From Helicobacter sp. (GTDB taxonomy: Bacteria > Campylobacterota > Campylobacteria > Campylobacterales > Helicobacteraceae): a DNA stretch of 64,000 bases. The translations under genes were made by a program, and so were the position numbers. The notes below the pieces were generated by a model that was given only the letters and a program-made list of their open reading frames with translations, was not told the origin of the DNA and did no database searches. The DNA lies in the NCBI RefSeq assembly GCF_014799995.1, contig NZ_JAAVGY010000062.1, positions 41,417 to 105,416 of the forward strand, written 5' to 3'. Shown here piece after piece: positions 7,847 to 16,502 of this stretch (its first letter is position 1; every line of letters begins with the position of its first letter).

Positions 7847-8903
7847 TTAAGGTTTTTTATTATAGCAGATGGATTCTAAATCAAGAGTGCTCCAACTCCT
7901 ATTTACTAAGGGTTTACCTCGTAAAAACTTTAATAATGCTTGTTTTTTAGTCATTGAGAAAACAGAGGTACGCACGAAACTCCCGCTAAGGAAACTAATG
8001 CAAATTGCAATGTCTCTTTTGCAACATTCTTTGAAAGTTCGCTCATCAAAGGTTTCATTTTTAAACTCTTTTGCAAAAAAGATTAATTTTCTCCCAAGAT
8101 AATCCACTTCTTTATCTAAGAAAAATGCTAGATTGGAAGCGATTCCAGCCCCTTTGCTGTGAAATGCTTGCAGATTACAATTCCCAAAGATACAGAAAGG
8201 AGAATCCTGTTGGCTAGGGATATAGATTTTTTCATTCTTATAAATGGTAGTTCCTAAAGCCTTAAAATGCGCATTGTCTGGGCTAAATTCTGTGGTAGCT
8301 TGGAGATATTCTGCAAGGGTTTGTGCGGTTAATCTTGCACCTTCAGAGGAAATATAGTGTCCTTTAGCAAATAAATGCGTTGCGGAATCCTTTTTATGTC
8401 GCATAAAAACAGGAAAAATATCCACGACTTCCACATCATTTTTTAGGAGTTCCAAAGTCATTTGTCTAAATTGTGGCAGGGTGGAAGCACCTTTTAGGAA
8501 AGTGGAATCTTGAGCAACTAATTCGGGATAAACGCTAAGTTTGAGAGGGAGAGAGACATAAATCAAACGTGTTTGGAATCTTTTGAGGGCTTGGCTTAGT
8601 TCAACAATATGATTTACAGGGCTTTTCGCCCCCCCCCCAACTTTTTCGCTTAAAGGTAAAAGGAGCAAAGTAAGCCGCGATATGGTGGTCTAGTTTATCT
8701 TGGGATTGGATTTTTGTAACCTTATGGCTGACAAATTTATCTAAAAATCTCCAACGATAAAAAGGGCGCAAAGCCTCCCTAAAAGCTTTGAGGTTTTTAA
8801 ATTGACTCTTAAAATCTCCAAATTGCTCTATTTCTTGCAAAAGTGAGTGGATTTGTTTTTGGCGATATTCTTGTATTGCGTTTTCATTGCTTTTTATCAT
8901 CAT
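7847..8903 (-). CDS. Phase-variable AlgX/AlgJ-like O-acetyltransferase, frame OFF
   Basis: Two overlapping frames (8903 to 8601 and an internal one to 7847) are halves of one protein joined at a G10 tract (8629-8638). A run of 9 or 12 G would give one ~351-residue product. The first half (~80 residues) has no signal peptide. The second has KSPVNHIVELSQAL and the GHYISSEGARLTAQTLAEYL block, which resembles the HWT..G.....A..L block of alginate acetyltransferase AlgX/AlgJ and other SGNH-fold proteins. The usual Asp before His and the GDS nucleophile block (here CIFGNCN) are altered. In this read the product stops after ~100 residues. It is the last gene after ruvX; a polysaccharide or glycan modification role is inferred. 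Confidence 0.72.
8629..8638 (-). repeat. Homopolymeric G10 tract (C10 on + strand), slipped-strand switch
   Basis: Ten consecutive C on the plus strand, G10 in the coding sense, sit inside the AlgX-like gene. Runs of this length in Helicobacter and Campylobacter are known slipped-strand contingency loci. Both flanks are coding in different frames, consistent with a one-base out-of-phase state. It is by far the longest G/C run noticed in the window. Confidence 0.9.
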
Positions 8904-8919
8904 TTTTTCCTTTAAGATT

Positions 8920-9381
8920 TTATCGTGGAATATTACCTGAATTTTCCAAATATCTTTCTAAAATCACGAGGGCTGCGAGAGAGTCTAAACTCCCATCTCT
9001 GCTGTTTGCCTTTTTGCGAGATTTCTTATCCTCTAGCTTTTGTAGTGCCTCAAGGGAGCTAAAGCTTTCATCAAAGAAAATGACTTCAAGATGAGGTGGA
9101 ATCGCAAGTAGGCTGACAAAATGCCGAATCCTCCGTTGCATTTCCAAGATAGGATTAGAATCCTCTAGGGAATCGGATTTGAGATTCATAGGGATTCCAA
9201 CAATGAGCAGGTTAGCTTTGGATTCTAAGAGAAGTTGGCTCACTTCTTTGGCAGCTTGATTGCGATTTTTGCGTAAAATTGGCGGGAGGGGTAGAGCGAT
9301 GTTTTGGATTGCTTTTGCGACTCCGATTCGCTTTAGCCCTATATCTAGTGCGAGTATGATACGTTGTGTGGAGTTTTCCAT
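8920..9381 (-). CDS. ruvX: Putative pre-16S rRNA nuclease / Holliday junction resolvase-like YqgF (RuvX)
   Basis: 153 residues with RNase H-like fold. ALDIGLKRIGVA at about 11-22 holds the first catalytic Asp, and FFDESFSSLEALQKLE at about 101-116 holds the Glu. SRDGSLDSLAALVILERYLE near the C-terminus matches the D..AA..IL..YL ending of YqgF. In E. coli YqgF processes the 16S rRNA 5' end. It follows hemW by 12 bases in the long minus-strand operon and precedes the phase-variable gene by 16 bases. Confidence 0.88.
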   Translation of the reverse strand: MENSTQRIILALDIGLKRIGVAKAIQNIALPLPPILRKNRNQAAKEVSQLLLESKANLLIVGIPMNLKSDSLEDSNPILEMQRRIRHFVSLLAIPPHLEVIFFDESFSSLEALQKLEDKKSRKKANSRDGSLDSLAALVILERYLENSGNIPR

Positions 9382-9393
9382 ATTTTTCCTTGA

Positions 9394-10512
9394 TTAGCCG
9401 ACAAAGAGGGCAATTGCATCGCCCAAAAAATAATCCTGCGCATAAACCCTCTTATCGCATTTCCTTACTTTTCCTGCTTCTAATAGAATCGCTAGATTTT
9501 GTGCGTTAGGGATTCTTTCTATTGCTACACCCACACAGGAGCGGAATCCTAGAAACAAATGCTCTAAAAGCTGGTCTTGTGGGCTCAAGATTTCCTCCTC
9601 CTCGCTAAAGCCTAGCAAGAATTTTTCAATGCTTTTTGGCATTGTTGTGCGCACTCCCGCAAGAGTGCCAACTGCCCCCGCCCCAATGCCCAAATAACCC
9701 TTGCCACTCCAATATCCAAGATTGTGTAATGAGGGCTTGTGTTTTGTGTAATTGCTGACTTCGTATTGCGCAAATCCCGCCTCTTGCAAATAGGAGCTGA
9801 CAAAATGCCCAATGCTCAAAAATCCCTCAAATTCTTTGTCAGAATCTTTGATAAGGGAATTTCCAAATTTCTTTTGCTGTTTCTGATAGAATCGGCTTCC
9901 CTCATCTAGGCTTAAATGATAAGCCGAAATATGACTAAGAGGCAAAGCGCAAGCAAGCTTTAATTCGCTCTCTAAGAGGTTTGCACTGCATAAAGGCGTG
10001 CCATAGATGAAATCTATATTGAGATTCTCTAGTCCGACTCGGAATGCCATTTCTACCGCACGATAGACGGAATCTTTTTTATGGTCGCGTTCCAAAAAGG
10101 CAAGCTTAGTGTCATCAAAGCTTTGCACGCCCAAGCTTAAACGATTCACGCCCAAGCTTTTAAGGGTATTGAGCCATTCTAGGCTTAACGAATTGGGATT
10201 GGCTTCAATGCTGATTTCCGCTTGTGGTTGCAAGAAAGAGGAAAATTCCGCAAACACCAGTGCGTATGCGCTAAAATCTATGAGATTCGGAGTTCCGCCG
10301 CCAATATAGACAGAGGTGATTTCAAGACATTTATATTTATCTACAAGATTTTTGAGTTTATAGGAAACATATTTGGCTAAAGCTTCCATATAGGACGTTT
10401 TGAGATGATTTTTGTCGGTTTGAGAGTTAAAGGCACAATATCCGCATTTGCTATTGCAAAAAGGAATATGCAGATAAAGAGAGATTTCCAGAGGTTTGCT
10501 TTGCGATTCCAC
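9394..10512 (-). CDS. hemW: Radical SAM protein HemW (HemN-like heme chaperone)
   Basis: 372 residues. The radical SAM cluster motif CNSKCGYC (CxxxCxxC) lies at about residues 19-26, preceded by LYLHIPF. SVYIGGGTPN, SIEANPNSL and NRLSLGVQSFDD follow in family order. HemW binds heme and is thought to deliver it to respiratory enzymes. It is often mislabelled as oxygen-independent coproporphyrinogen oxidase, but lacks that enzyme's extra N-terminal part. The start is GTG at 10512; no strong ribosome site is visible. It lies 19 bases after fliY. Confidence 0.88.
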   Translation of the reverse strand: MESQSKPLEISLYLHIPFCNSKCGYCAFNSQTDKNHLKTSYMEALAKYVSYKLKNLVDKYKCLEITSVYIGGGTPNLIDFSAYALVFAEFSSFLQPQAEISIEANPNSLSLEWLNTLKSLGVNRLSLGVQSFDDTKLAFLERDHKKDSVYRAVEMAFRVGLENLNIDFIYGTPLCSANLLESELKLACALPLSHISAYHLSLDEGSRFYQKQQKKFGNSLIKDSDKEFEGFLSIGHFVSSYLQEAGFAQYEVSNYTKHKPSLHNLGYWSGKGYLGIGAGAVGTLAGVRTTMPKSIEKFLLGFSEEEEILSPQDQLLEHLFLGFRSCVGVAIERIPNAQNLAILLEAGKVRKCDKRVYAQDYFLGDAIALFVG

Positions 10513-10531
10513 AATTTAATCTAAACTCGCA

Positions 10532-11377
10532 TTACAACAACTGCTCTATTCTATCTTTTTTCGGCGCAATTTCAGTGATTTGGATACCGAAGTTTCCATC
10601 TACAATGACAACTTCGCCTTTGGCGATGACTTTGTCATCTACAAGCACTTCTAAGGGGTCATTTGCGAGTTGGTTGAGCTCTACAACGCTTCCAATATCC
10701 ATTGCAATCACATCTTTAAGGAGCATTTTTTTCTGTCCGATTCGCACCTTTACTTGTAAGCGCACATCTAAAAGCATCGCCATATTTTTCATTTCAGAGT
10801 TACTCAAATCTACTTTGGCTTGTGCCTCACTATTTCCCCCTGCGGATTCTACACTTGGAGCAGCTTCTTGTGTGCTTGGATTGAAATGATTTTCAAATGC
10901 GCTAGAAAAGGCAAAGTATAGGGAATCTTGGATTGAGCCAATATGAAACGCAAAAGTATAGAATCCGCTAAATTGCGAAAGCCCCAAATCTCCATCGGCT
11001 AAGAAGTTGATATTTTCAAGGGTAAAGCTAAGTTTGGGTAATTCCTTTTGTCCTCCAAGCGAAGTAGAGATAGCCCCAAAAATATTAGAAGCAATTTCTT
11101 TTGTAGCGTCCAAATCGTCCGCTTCCATAGAATCTCTGCTCTCTCCTTCTCCTCCTAACATCATATCCGCAAGAGCAGTTGCGACTTTAGGAGAGATAAA
11201 AAGGGCAAGGGTTGCGCCATCTTCTGTCTTAATATCAATTTTTGCCATAGGAGGTTTGATAGAATCGCTTTTGCCATCTTGTGCTTCAATGTGGCTCACT
11301 TCTGGCGCACTCCCAAGCAAACCTTCAATGGTCGCGGTTGTTTCTTGGATAATGAGTTTTAAAAAATCCTTTAGCAT
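10532..11377 (-). CDS. fliY: Flagellar motor switch protein FliY (FliN/CheC-like)
   Basis: 281 residues. The N-terminal ~170 residues resemble the CheC-like half of FliY (MLGGEG, KEIASNIFGAISTSLG). A Ala/Glu/Gly-rich linker follows, and the last ~80 residues are a FliN/SpoA domain (LLDVRLQVKVRIGQKKMLLKDV, IGSVVELNQLANDPLEVLVDD). It forms part of the C-ring and may dephosphorylate CheY-P. It is immediately downstream of fliM (8-base gap), as in other Campylobacterota. Confidence 0.93.
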   Translation of the reverse strand: MLKDFLKLIIQETTATIEGLLGSAPEVSHIEAQDGKSDSIKPPMAKIDIKTEDGATLALFISPKVATALADMMLGGEGESRDSMEADDLDATKEIASNIFGAISTSLGGQKELPKLSFTLENINFLADGDLGLSQFSGFYTFAFHIGSIQDSLYFAFSSAFENHFNPSTQEAAPSVESAGGNSEAQAKVDLSNSEMKNMAMLLDVRLQVKVRIGQKKMLLKDVIAMDIGSVVELNQLANDPLEVLVDDKVIAKGEVVIVDGNFGIQITEIAPKKDRIEQLL

Positions 11378-11385
11378 ATTCCCTC

Positions 11386-12447
11386 CTAGTCTTCTTCAAT
11401 TTCGTTTGCTCTGGACTTGCGTTGCGCTTCAAGCATTTCAATGATTTCTTTGACTTGGTCTTTTTCTGTTTTTATCATCTCTTTGACTTCAATCGTCTTG
11501 CGGTAGCGGTGCAAACCAATGCCCGCAAGGAATTTCTCACGTCCATCTACATTGATGATGACGGTGTCATCTGCTGGGCGGTCAAGCCGCACAATGTCCC
11601 CGATTTCTAAATCTAATATCTCGTGTATATTGAGTTTAGTCTCCCCAAGCATTGCTGCGACATTGACTTTTGCCCCACCCAAAAGAGCTTGCAATTCTTT
11701 GTTACGTGATTTTTTGGAGCTTGTTTCACTCAACATAATATCCCGACTAGCCAAACGTGAGAGCACGGATTCTAGCGAAATAACCGGATAGCAAAGGTTC
11801 ATCATTCCACTACTATGCCCAATGATGATTTCCATTACCACCATAATAACGATTTCATTTTGTGCAACGATTTGCACGACATTGGGGCTAGATTCCTTGA
11901 CATCTACTGTGGGAAAAATTTCTGTAACAGGTGCCCAAGCGTCTTTGAGATTCTGCATCATTTGACGCAAGATTGTGTCTAGCAAATTAAGCTCAATATC
12001 GCTAAATTCACGCGTGGATTCGTAAGGGTCTCCTTTGCCTCCAAGCAGCCTGTCAATCATTGGGAATGCAATGCTTGGGTTGATTTCTAAAACCCCCGTA
12101 CCATCAAGTGGCTTCATAGAGAAAACATTGAAGCTTGTAGGGCTTGGCAAACTCATCAAAAATTCCCCATAAGTCATTTGGTCTACACTATGGAGTTGAA
12201 TCTCTACAATAGAACGCATAATCGCCGAGATTTGAGAGGATAAAGCCCGCGCCATTTTGTCGTGGATTCCACGAAATGCACGTAATTGCTCTTTACTAAC
12301 GCGGTTTGGACGCTTGAAGTCATAAAGTGTAATTTGGTGCTGATGGACGACAGAGGGCTTTTCCGCGATTTCGGGCTCTGCACTACTATCATCATCTACA
12401 ACTTCTAACAACGCATCAATTTCTTCTTGACTTAATATATCAGCCAT
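11386..12447 (-). CDS. fliM: Flagellar motor switch protein FliM
   Basis: 353 residues. The N-terminal CheY-binding peptide LSQEEIDALLEV is present. The middle domain has the GGxG-type loop (LLGGKGDPYE), and the C-terminal SpoA domain includes LGETKLNIHEILDLEIGDIVRLDRPADD. It couples phosphorylated CheY to the rotor C-ring. The start overlaps the end of fliA by 8 bases, so the genes are translationally coupled. Confidence 0.95.
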   Translation of the reverse strand: MADILSQEEIDALLEVVDDDSSAEPEIAEKPSVVHQHQITLYDFKRPNRVSKEQLRAFRGIHDKMARALSSQISAIMRSIVEIQLHSVDQMTYGEFLMSLPSPTSFNVFSMKPLDGTGVLEINPSIAFPMIDRLLGGKGDPYESTREFSDIELNLLDTILRQMMQNLKDAWAPVTEIFPTVDVKESSPNVVQIVAQNEIVIMVVMEIIIGHSSGMMNLCYPVISLESVLSRLASRDIMLSETSSKKSRNKELQALLGGAKVNVAAMLGETKLNIHEILDLEIGDIVRLDRPADDTVIINVDGREKFLAGIGLHRYRKTIEVKEMIKTEKDQVKEIIEMLEAQRKSRANEIEED

Positions 12448-13144
12448 TTAATCCCCTTTCCCCGAGGTATTGTCGGATTTTACGAATCACGGCTTTATGC
12501 AGTTGGGAAACCCTTGATTCTGTAATCTCCATTACCTCGCTAATTTCTTTAAAGCTCAATTCCTCAAAATAATAAAGTTGAATCACAAGCTGTTCGTTTT
12601 GTGTTGCTTGCTCTAAAATCTGTTCTATGATTTCAACCAACTCTTCCTTTTCTATATGCTCTAATGTCGTTTCACTCTCTGTGCCTAATTGGTCTTCTAA
12701 AGGCATTACGCCATAGATTTCGCTTGCGATTCTTGCTTCTTTGATTTTCTCTTCTTCCTCACCTAACAATTCGCTTAGATAAGCATTGTCTGGCTCTTCT
12801 TGATGTTCGTTATAATAAGCCGCAATGGCTTTATCAATGCGCTTGATTAGAGTGCGCGTTTGGCGCGAAATATTATCTAGGCTTCGTAAATAATCTAGCA
12901 TTGCTCCTTGCACACGAGGTTTTGCATAACCCCAAAACGAATCACTAATCGTGCTATCATATCTGCGTGCGATTTTGATAAGCTCTTCTGTGCCAATAGA
13001 TACCAAATCAGAAAAATCCACACTAGCAGGCAAACGTTCTTTGAGGCGAAATGCCATTGCTTTAAGTGCTGGAAGATAATCAAGCGCAAGAGAATCTTGC
13101 GATTGTTTTAGTGCGGTTTGGTAGCCATTAGAAGTCGTCAGCAT
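12440..13144 (-). CDS. fliA: RNA polymerase sigma factor FliA (sigma 28)
   Basis: 234 residues. Region 2 (LPALKAMAFRLKERLPASVDFSDLVSIG, RYDSTISDSFWGYAKPRVQGAMLDYLR), region 3 (RQTRTLIKRIDKA) and region 4 (LVIQLYYFEELSFKEISEVMEITESRVSQLHKAVI) are complete. It directs late flagellar genes such as major flagellin. The start overlaps the preceding membrane protein gene by 17 bases. Confidence 0.95.
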   Translation of the reverse strand: MLTTSNGYQTALKQSQDSLALDYLPALKAMAFRLKERLPASVDFSDLVSIGTEELIKIARRYDSTISDSFWGYAKPRVQGAMLDYLRSLDNISRQTRTLIKRIDKAIAAYYNEHQEEPDNAYLSELLGEEEEKIKEARIASEIYGVMPLEDQLGTESETTLEHIEKEELVEIIEQILEQATQNEQLVIQLYYFEELSFKEISEVMEITESRVSQLHKAVIRKIRQYLGERGLNG

Positions 13145-13523
13145 AATTATTTTTCTCTACCTCTTGTTTTTTAGTTTTGCTTACGCGTGCTTCCTCCTCC
13201 TCATCTTCGCGCATTGTTTTTTCCATTGTGCGTAAGAATCCACGAATTTTATTCGTGATTTTCTCGCGCTTATCAAACTCCTCAATGTATTCCTCTAGCA
13301 AATCATTATAAGCAGGTCTTTTAATTGTGTGCTCTTGATTACTTAAGAATCGCACAAACAATGAAACACTCACCAAAGTAATCAGATAGAATCCAACCGT
13401 GGAGATGAGTGTCCCTGCTACAATCATTTCGGGTTCATCAAATTTCAAAAAGGATAATAAGAGTCCGATAAAAAATCCATTTACAATCGCAAAACTTAGA
13501 AAATTATCCATTTTTAAAGACAT
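13128..13523 (-). CDS. Conserved membrane protein between flhG and fliA
   Basis: 131 residues. Two membrane helices (about 11-27 and 35-60) are followed by a long, highly charged cytoplasmic tail rich in Glu/Lys with helical character. A gene of this size and topology lies at the same place in H. pylori (HP1033) and C. jejuni (between flhG and fliA); this comparison is from memory. Function is not known, but the conserved flagellar context suggests a motility role. The start at 13523 is supported by AAGGAAAC just upstream; a second ATG lies four codons later. Confidence 0.75.
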   Translation of the reverse strand: MSLKMDNFLSFAIVNGFFIGLLLSFLKFDEPEMIVAGTLISTVGFYLITLVSVSLFVRFLSNQEHTIKRPAYNDLLEEYIEEFDKREKITNKIRGFLRTMEKTMREDEEEEARVSKTKKQEVEKNNYADDF

Positions 13524-13541
13524 TTTGTTTCCTTATATTTC

Positions 13542-14399
13542 CTAAAAATGACCTAAAATCTTTTTTAAGAATCTACCAAATCTTTTATCTTCTTGCACTA
13601 GCACATTTCGTTCCATTTTTTTGGCTAGTGTGCGTGCAATCTCTTCAATTTCCAAAGAAGAGGTAGAGTTGGGCTCTTCTTTCACAAAGATTCCGCGATT
13701 CTTGCTATAATGATTAATGAGGGTTGTTTTGGTTAGCTCCCCGATTAATTCAAGTCGGATATTGTTGATGTTTGCCTGTGCGATTTTTTGCACTTTTTGA
13801 AAAATCATCTGCGCTTCTGCGTGGTTTTTGGTCATATTAATGAGCATAAAGGTGCGTTCTTTGAAGCTTGCCGCAAGCTTGATTGTCGCATAAGCATCTG
13901 TAATGGCGGCAGGGTCTGGAATCGTAATCACAATGACTTCATCACTATTTTTTAAAAAAGTCTGCGTGTATTCGCCAATGCCCGCACCTGTATCAATGAT
14001 GACGAAATCTAAATTGTCCAAAAATGCAGAATCCTCTATCAAGGTTTCAAACATAAATTCGCTTTTGTATCTGAAAATATCCGTGCCAGAATCTCCGGGT
14101 ATGAGGTATAAATTTCTCTCTATGGGCACGATAATGTCTTTAAGCTTGGCTTGGTTTTTTAAGACGTGCAAGAGATTCTTTTCACAACGCACGCCAAACA
14201 TAATATCCAAATTCGCAAGCCCAATGTCGGCATCAAAGATTCCGACTTTGAAGCCTAATTGCCAGAGTTTATAAGCGAGATTCGCACTAAAGGTAGATTT
14301 GCCCACGCCGCCTTTTCCACTTGTAATTGTAATGAATTTTGTGTTAGAGGTTTTAGGCGCATTGAGAAGCAATTCTAAATTTGCTGCTTGATTTTTCAT
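13542..14399 (-). CDS. flhG: Flagellar number regulator FlhG (MinD-like ATPase)
   Basis: 285 residues. Deviant Walker A SGKGGVGKSTFSANLA near residue 27, Walker B-like FDADIGLANLD, and FVIIDTGAGIG place it in the ParA/MinD group. FlhG limits flagellar number together with FlhF and, in Campylobacterota, also affects division-site placement. The start MKNQAANLEL is chosen because its ATG lies one base after the flhF stop; longer starts would run into flhF. Confidence 0.93.
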   Translation of the reverse strand: MKNQAANLELLLNAPKTSNTKFITITSGKGGVGKSTFSANLAYKLWQLGFKVGIFDADIGLANLDIMFGVRCEKNLLHVLKNQAKLKDIIVPIERNLYLIPGDSGTDIFRYKSEFMFETLIEDSAFLDNLDFVIIDTGAGIGEYTQTFLKNSDEVIVITIPDPAAITDAYATIKLAASFKERTFMLINMTKNHAEAQMIFQKVQKIAQANINNIRLELIGELTKTTLINHYSKNRGIFVKEEPNSTSSLEIEEIARTLAKKMERNVLVQEDKRFGRFLKKILGHF

Positions 14400-14400
14400 T

Positions 14401-15840
14401 TTAGCCCTTAATGAGTCCATCAAGCAAGCAATCAATCAGAAAATCACTTGTTGCGACATTCAAGTCATTAGGCACTTCTTGCCCCACAGAAAAGTAGCTC
14501 ACGGGCTTTTTGGTATCATAAATCAAAGAAAAAATATTCCCATAGCTGTGGGTTTCGTCTAGTTTAGTAAAAAGCAAAGTATCAATTCCTAATGTAGAGA
14601 AAGTATGATAAATATCTTTTAAGTCTTCGTATTTGGTGGTTGCACTCATTACCAAGCTGACATCAATTTTGCTATTTGGGTCTGCATTGACGAAGCTTTT
14701 GAGGGATTCTAGTTTGGCTCTATCGTGTTGTGAGCTGCCCACCGTGTCAATAAGGATATAATCGCAATATTTTAAAGAATCCAAGGCATTGACAAATTCT
14801 TCCGTATCTACCACTGTATCAATGCTTAGTTTCATTTTCTTGGCATAAAACATTAATTGATCTACCGCGCCGATTCTATAAGTGTCTAAGGTGATGATTC
14901 CTACTTTGTAATTTTTATTCAGAAGCCTTGAATAACGCGCAGCAAGTTTGGCTAGTGTCGTTGTTTTGCCCACGCCTGTTGGTCCAACGAGCATCATAAT
15001 GTTTTTAGCATTACTGCTTAGATTTTCTGCTCTTGCATAAACCATTTTGCGCAAAACTTCCCTAAAGTATCGTTTGATAAGCACAGAATTTTCGCGCATT
15101 TTAATTGGCATTAATTCTAGGGTTAATTGCATAATTTTTTCTAAATGCTCTTTGGACATTCCGCTTGCTTTGGTGATTCTGTAAATTTCTGCAAATTCGT
15201 GCGGGATAATCAATCCATCACGTTTTGGTCCGCGCTCTTCCCAAAACATATTTTGAATAAGTTTGAGCTTGTCGTTTAGTCTGTCAATCTCACTGCGAAT
15301 CAGGCGCAAATCGTTGCTTTCTGAAGCGGGAGATTCTTTCTTTTTAGCTTCAGCTTGAGATTCTTTATCCTTTGGCGGTTTTTTTGGTTTTTCCTCTTCT
15401 TTGTTTGGATTTTGGTTAGAGTCGAATTCCTTTGGAATCAGTGGCGTTGGATAGGGAGATTTGGGAGGGATTTTAGTCGCAACGCCTGCAAGTTGTGAGA
15501 TTTGGCGTACTGCATCAGATAATTGCAAAGAAACATCATCAGGAAGCGTATTTTGCAAGTTTTGCGCCATACGTTTTTTTTCTAATTCTTTTTGTGCAAT
15601 GCGTTCCAAGCGGTCAGCAATGTTATTGCTTTTTGTGGCAAGCGCATCGTTTTTTTGTTTTTCTTGCTCGGCTTTGGCTTGGGCATCTTTTAAATCCTCC
15701 TCGCTAATGGCGACAGAGATTTCATAACTCCCATCACTTAGCTTTTTTTGCGAGATGATTGAAAATTCATCGCCAAGCTCTTGCTTGGCTTGTGCTAATG
15801 CTAGGGTTGAACTTTCTCCCGTGTAAGTAAATAGTTTCAT
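14401..15840 (-). CDS. flhF: Flagellar biosynthesis GTPase FlhF
   Basis: 479 residues. An N-terminal basic/charged B region (about 1-190, with Lys/Pro-rich linker KPKKPPKDKE) is followed by an SRP-type NG domain. Visible motifs are GPTGVGKTTTLAKLAA (P-loop), DTYRIGAVDQL, LIDTVGSSQHD (G3, with Val where most SRP GTPases have Ala) and TKLDE (G4). It recruits the first flagellar components to the pole. It overlaps the end of folK by 4 bases. Confidence 0.95.
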   Translation of the reverse strand: MKLFTYTGESSTLALAQAKQELGDEFSIISQKKLSDGSYEISVAISEEDLKDAQAKAEQEKQKNDALATKSNNIADRLERIAQKELEKKRMAQNLQNTLPDDVSLQLSDAVRQISQLAGVATKIPPKSPYPTPLIPKEFDSNQNPNKEEEKPKKPPKDKESQAEAKKKESPASESNDLRLIRSEIDRLNDKLKLIQNMFWEERGPKRDGLIIPHEFAEIYRITKASGMSKEHLEKIMQLTLELMPIKMRENSVLIKRYFREVLRKMVYARAENLSSNAKNIMMLVGPTGVGKTTTLAKLAARYSRLLNKNYKVGIITLDTYRIGAVDQLMFYAKKMKLSIDTVVDTEEFVNALDSLKYCDYILIDTVGSSQHDRAKLESLKSFVNADPNSKIDVSLVMSATTKYEDLKDIYHTFSTLGIDTLLFTKLDETHSYGNIFSLIYDTKKPVSYFSVGQEVPNDLNVATSDFLIDCLLDGLIKG

Positions 15841-16502
15841 ACTCTCCTCTCCAATAATGGAATCCTAACGCTTGCGCGTAAAGACCAAGCAATGTGTGGA
15901 ATCTGTAAGTGCTTGAGACGTAAGCATTGGTTTTTAAACCCGATAATATCAATATCCAAAGTGCGCGGAGCGTTTTTGAAAGGACGTTTGCGCTGCCTCC
16001 CAAAAACGCGTTCCAAATACGCACAGAAACTCCAAAACTCCACATAACCAAGCTTGGTTTTAATCCATACAATCGCATTGTAAAAATCCGCTTGTGCCCT
16101 AAAGCCAAAAGCTGGATTTTTCAAAATAGATGAAATAGCAATTATAGCATTTTTATTTTTTAACCTTTTAAAAAGCTTCCAAAATGTTACCAAACATTCG
16201 CCACAATTTGCCCCAATGCCTAGAATCGTATAATGCTTAAGTTTGTGATAGGCTTTAAAGTGGCGATAGGGATTCTCTGGGCGCACGGAGCAAAATCGTG
16301 GAATCTTGGATTGCACGGCTAAGGGCTTGGCTTTAATGGGAGGGATTGCATAAATAAAACGTGTCATTTCGGCGTTGAGGTTGATTTGTCGGTAAGTTTT
16401 GATTCCAAAGTAATGCGAGCTTTTTTGTGATTTGTTTTTTGTGCAATAGAATCTTTGATAGGACTTTGTCGGATTGGTTTTGTCGTGTGCAAGGGATTTC
16501 AT
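15837..16502 (-). CDS. folK: Hydroxymethyldihydropterin pyrophosphokinase FolK, with N-terminal extension
   Basis: 221 residues. The kinase domain starts only near residue 90 (TILGIGANCGE). NPAFGFRAQADFYNAIV and LERVFGRQRKRPFKNAPRTLDIDII are the HPPK substrate- and metal-binding segments, with PRTLDID diagnostic. It transfers pyrophosphate to 6-hydroxymethyl-7,8-dihydropterin in folate synthesis. The ~88-residue basic extension is not part of the E. coli-type enzyme. Its ATG abuts the stop of pepQ. The neighbour order folK-flhF is conserved in this class. Confidence 0.88.
   Translation of the reverse strand: MKSLAHDKTNPTKSYQRFYCTKNKSQKSSHYFGIKTYRQINLNAEMTRFIYAIPPIKAKPLAVQSKIPRFCSVRPENPYRHFKAYHKLKHYTILGIGANCGECLVTFWKLFKRLKNKNAIIAISSILKNPAFGFRAQADFYNAIVWIKTKLGYVEFWSFCAYLERVFGRQRKRPFKNAPRTLDIDIIGFKNQCLRLKHLQIPHIAWSLRASVRIPLLERRV

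Noticed and set aside
8601..8668. Two independent genes rather than one disrupted gene at 7.8-8.9 kb
   Set aside because: The frames overlap across the G10 tract, the product of the first half stops soon after it, and the joint protein aligns as one family.
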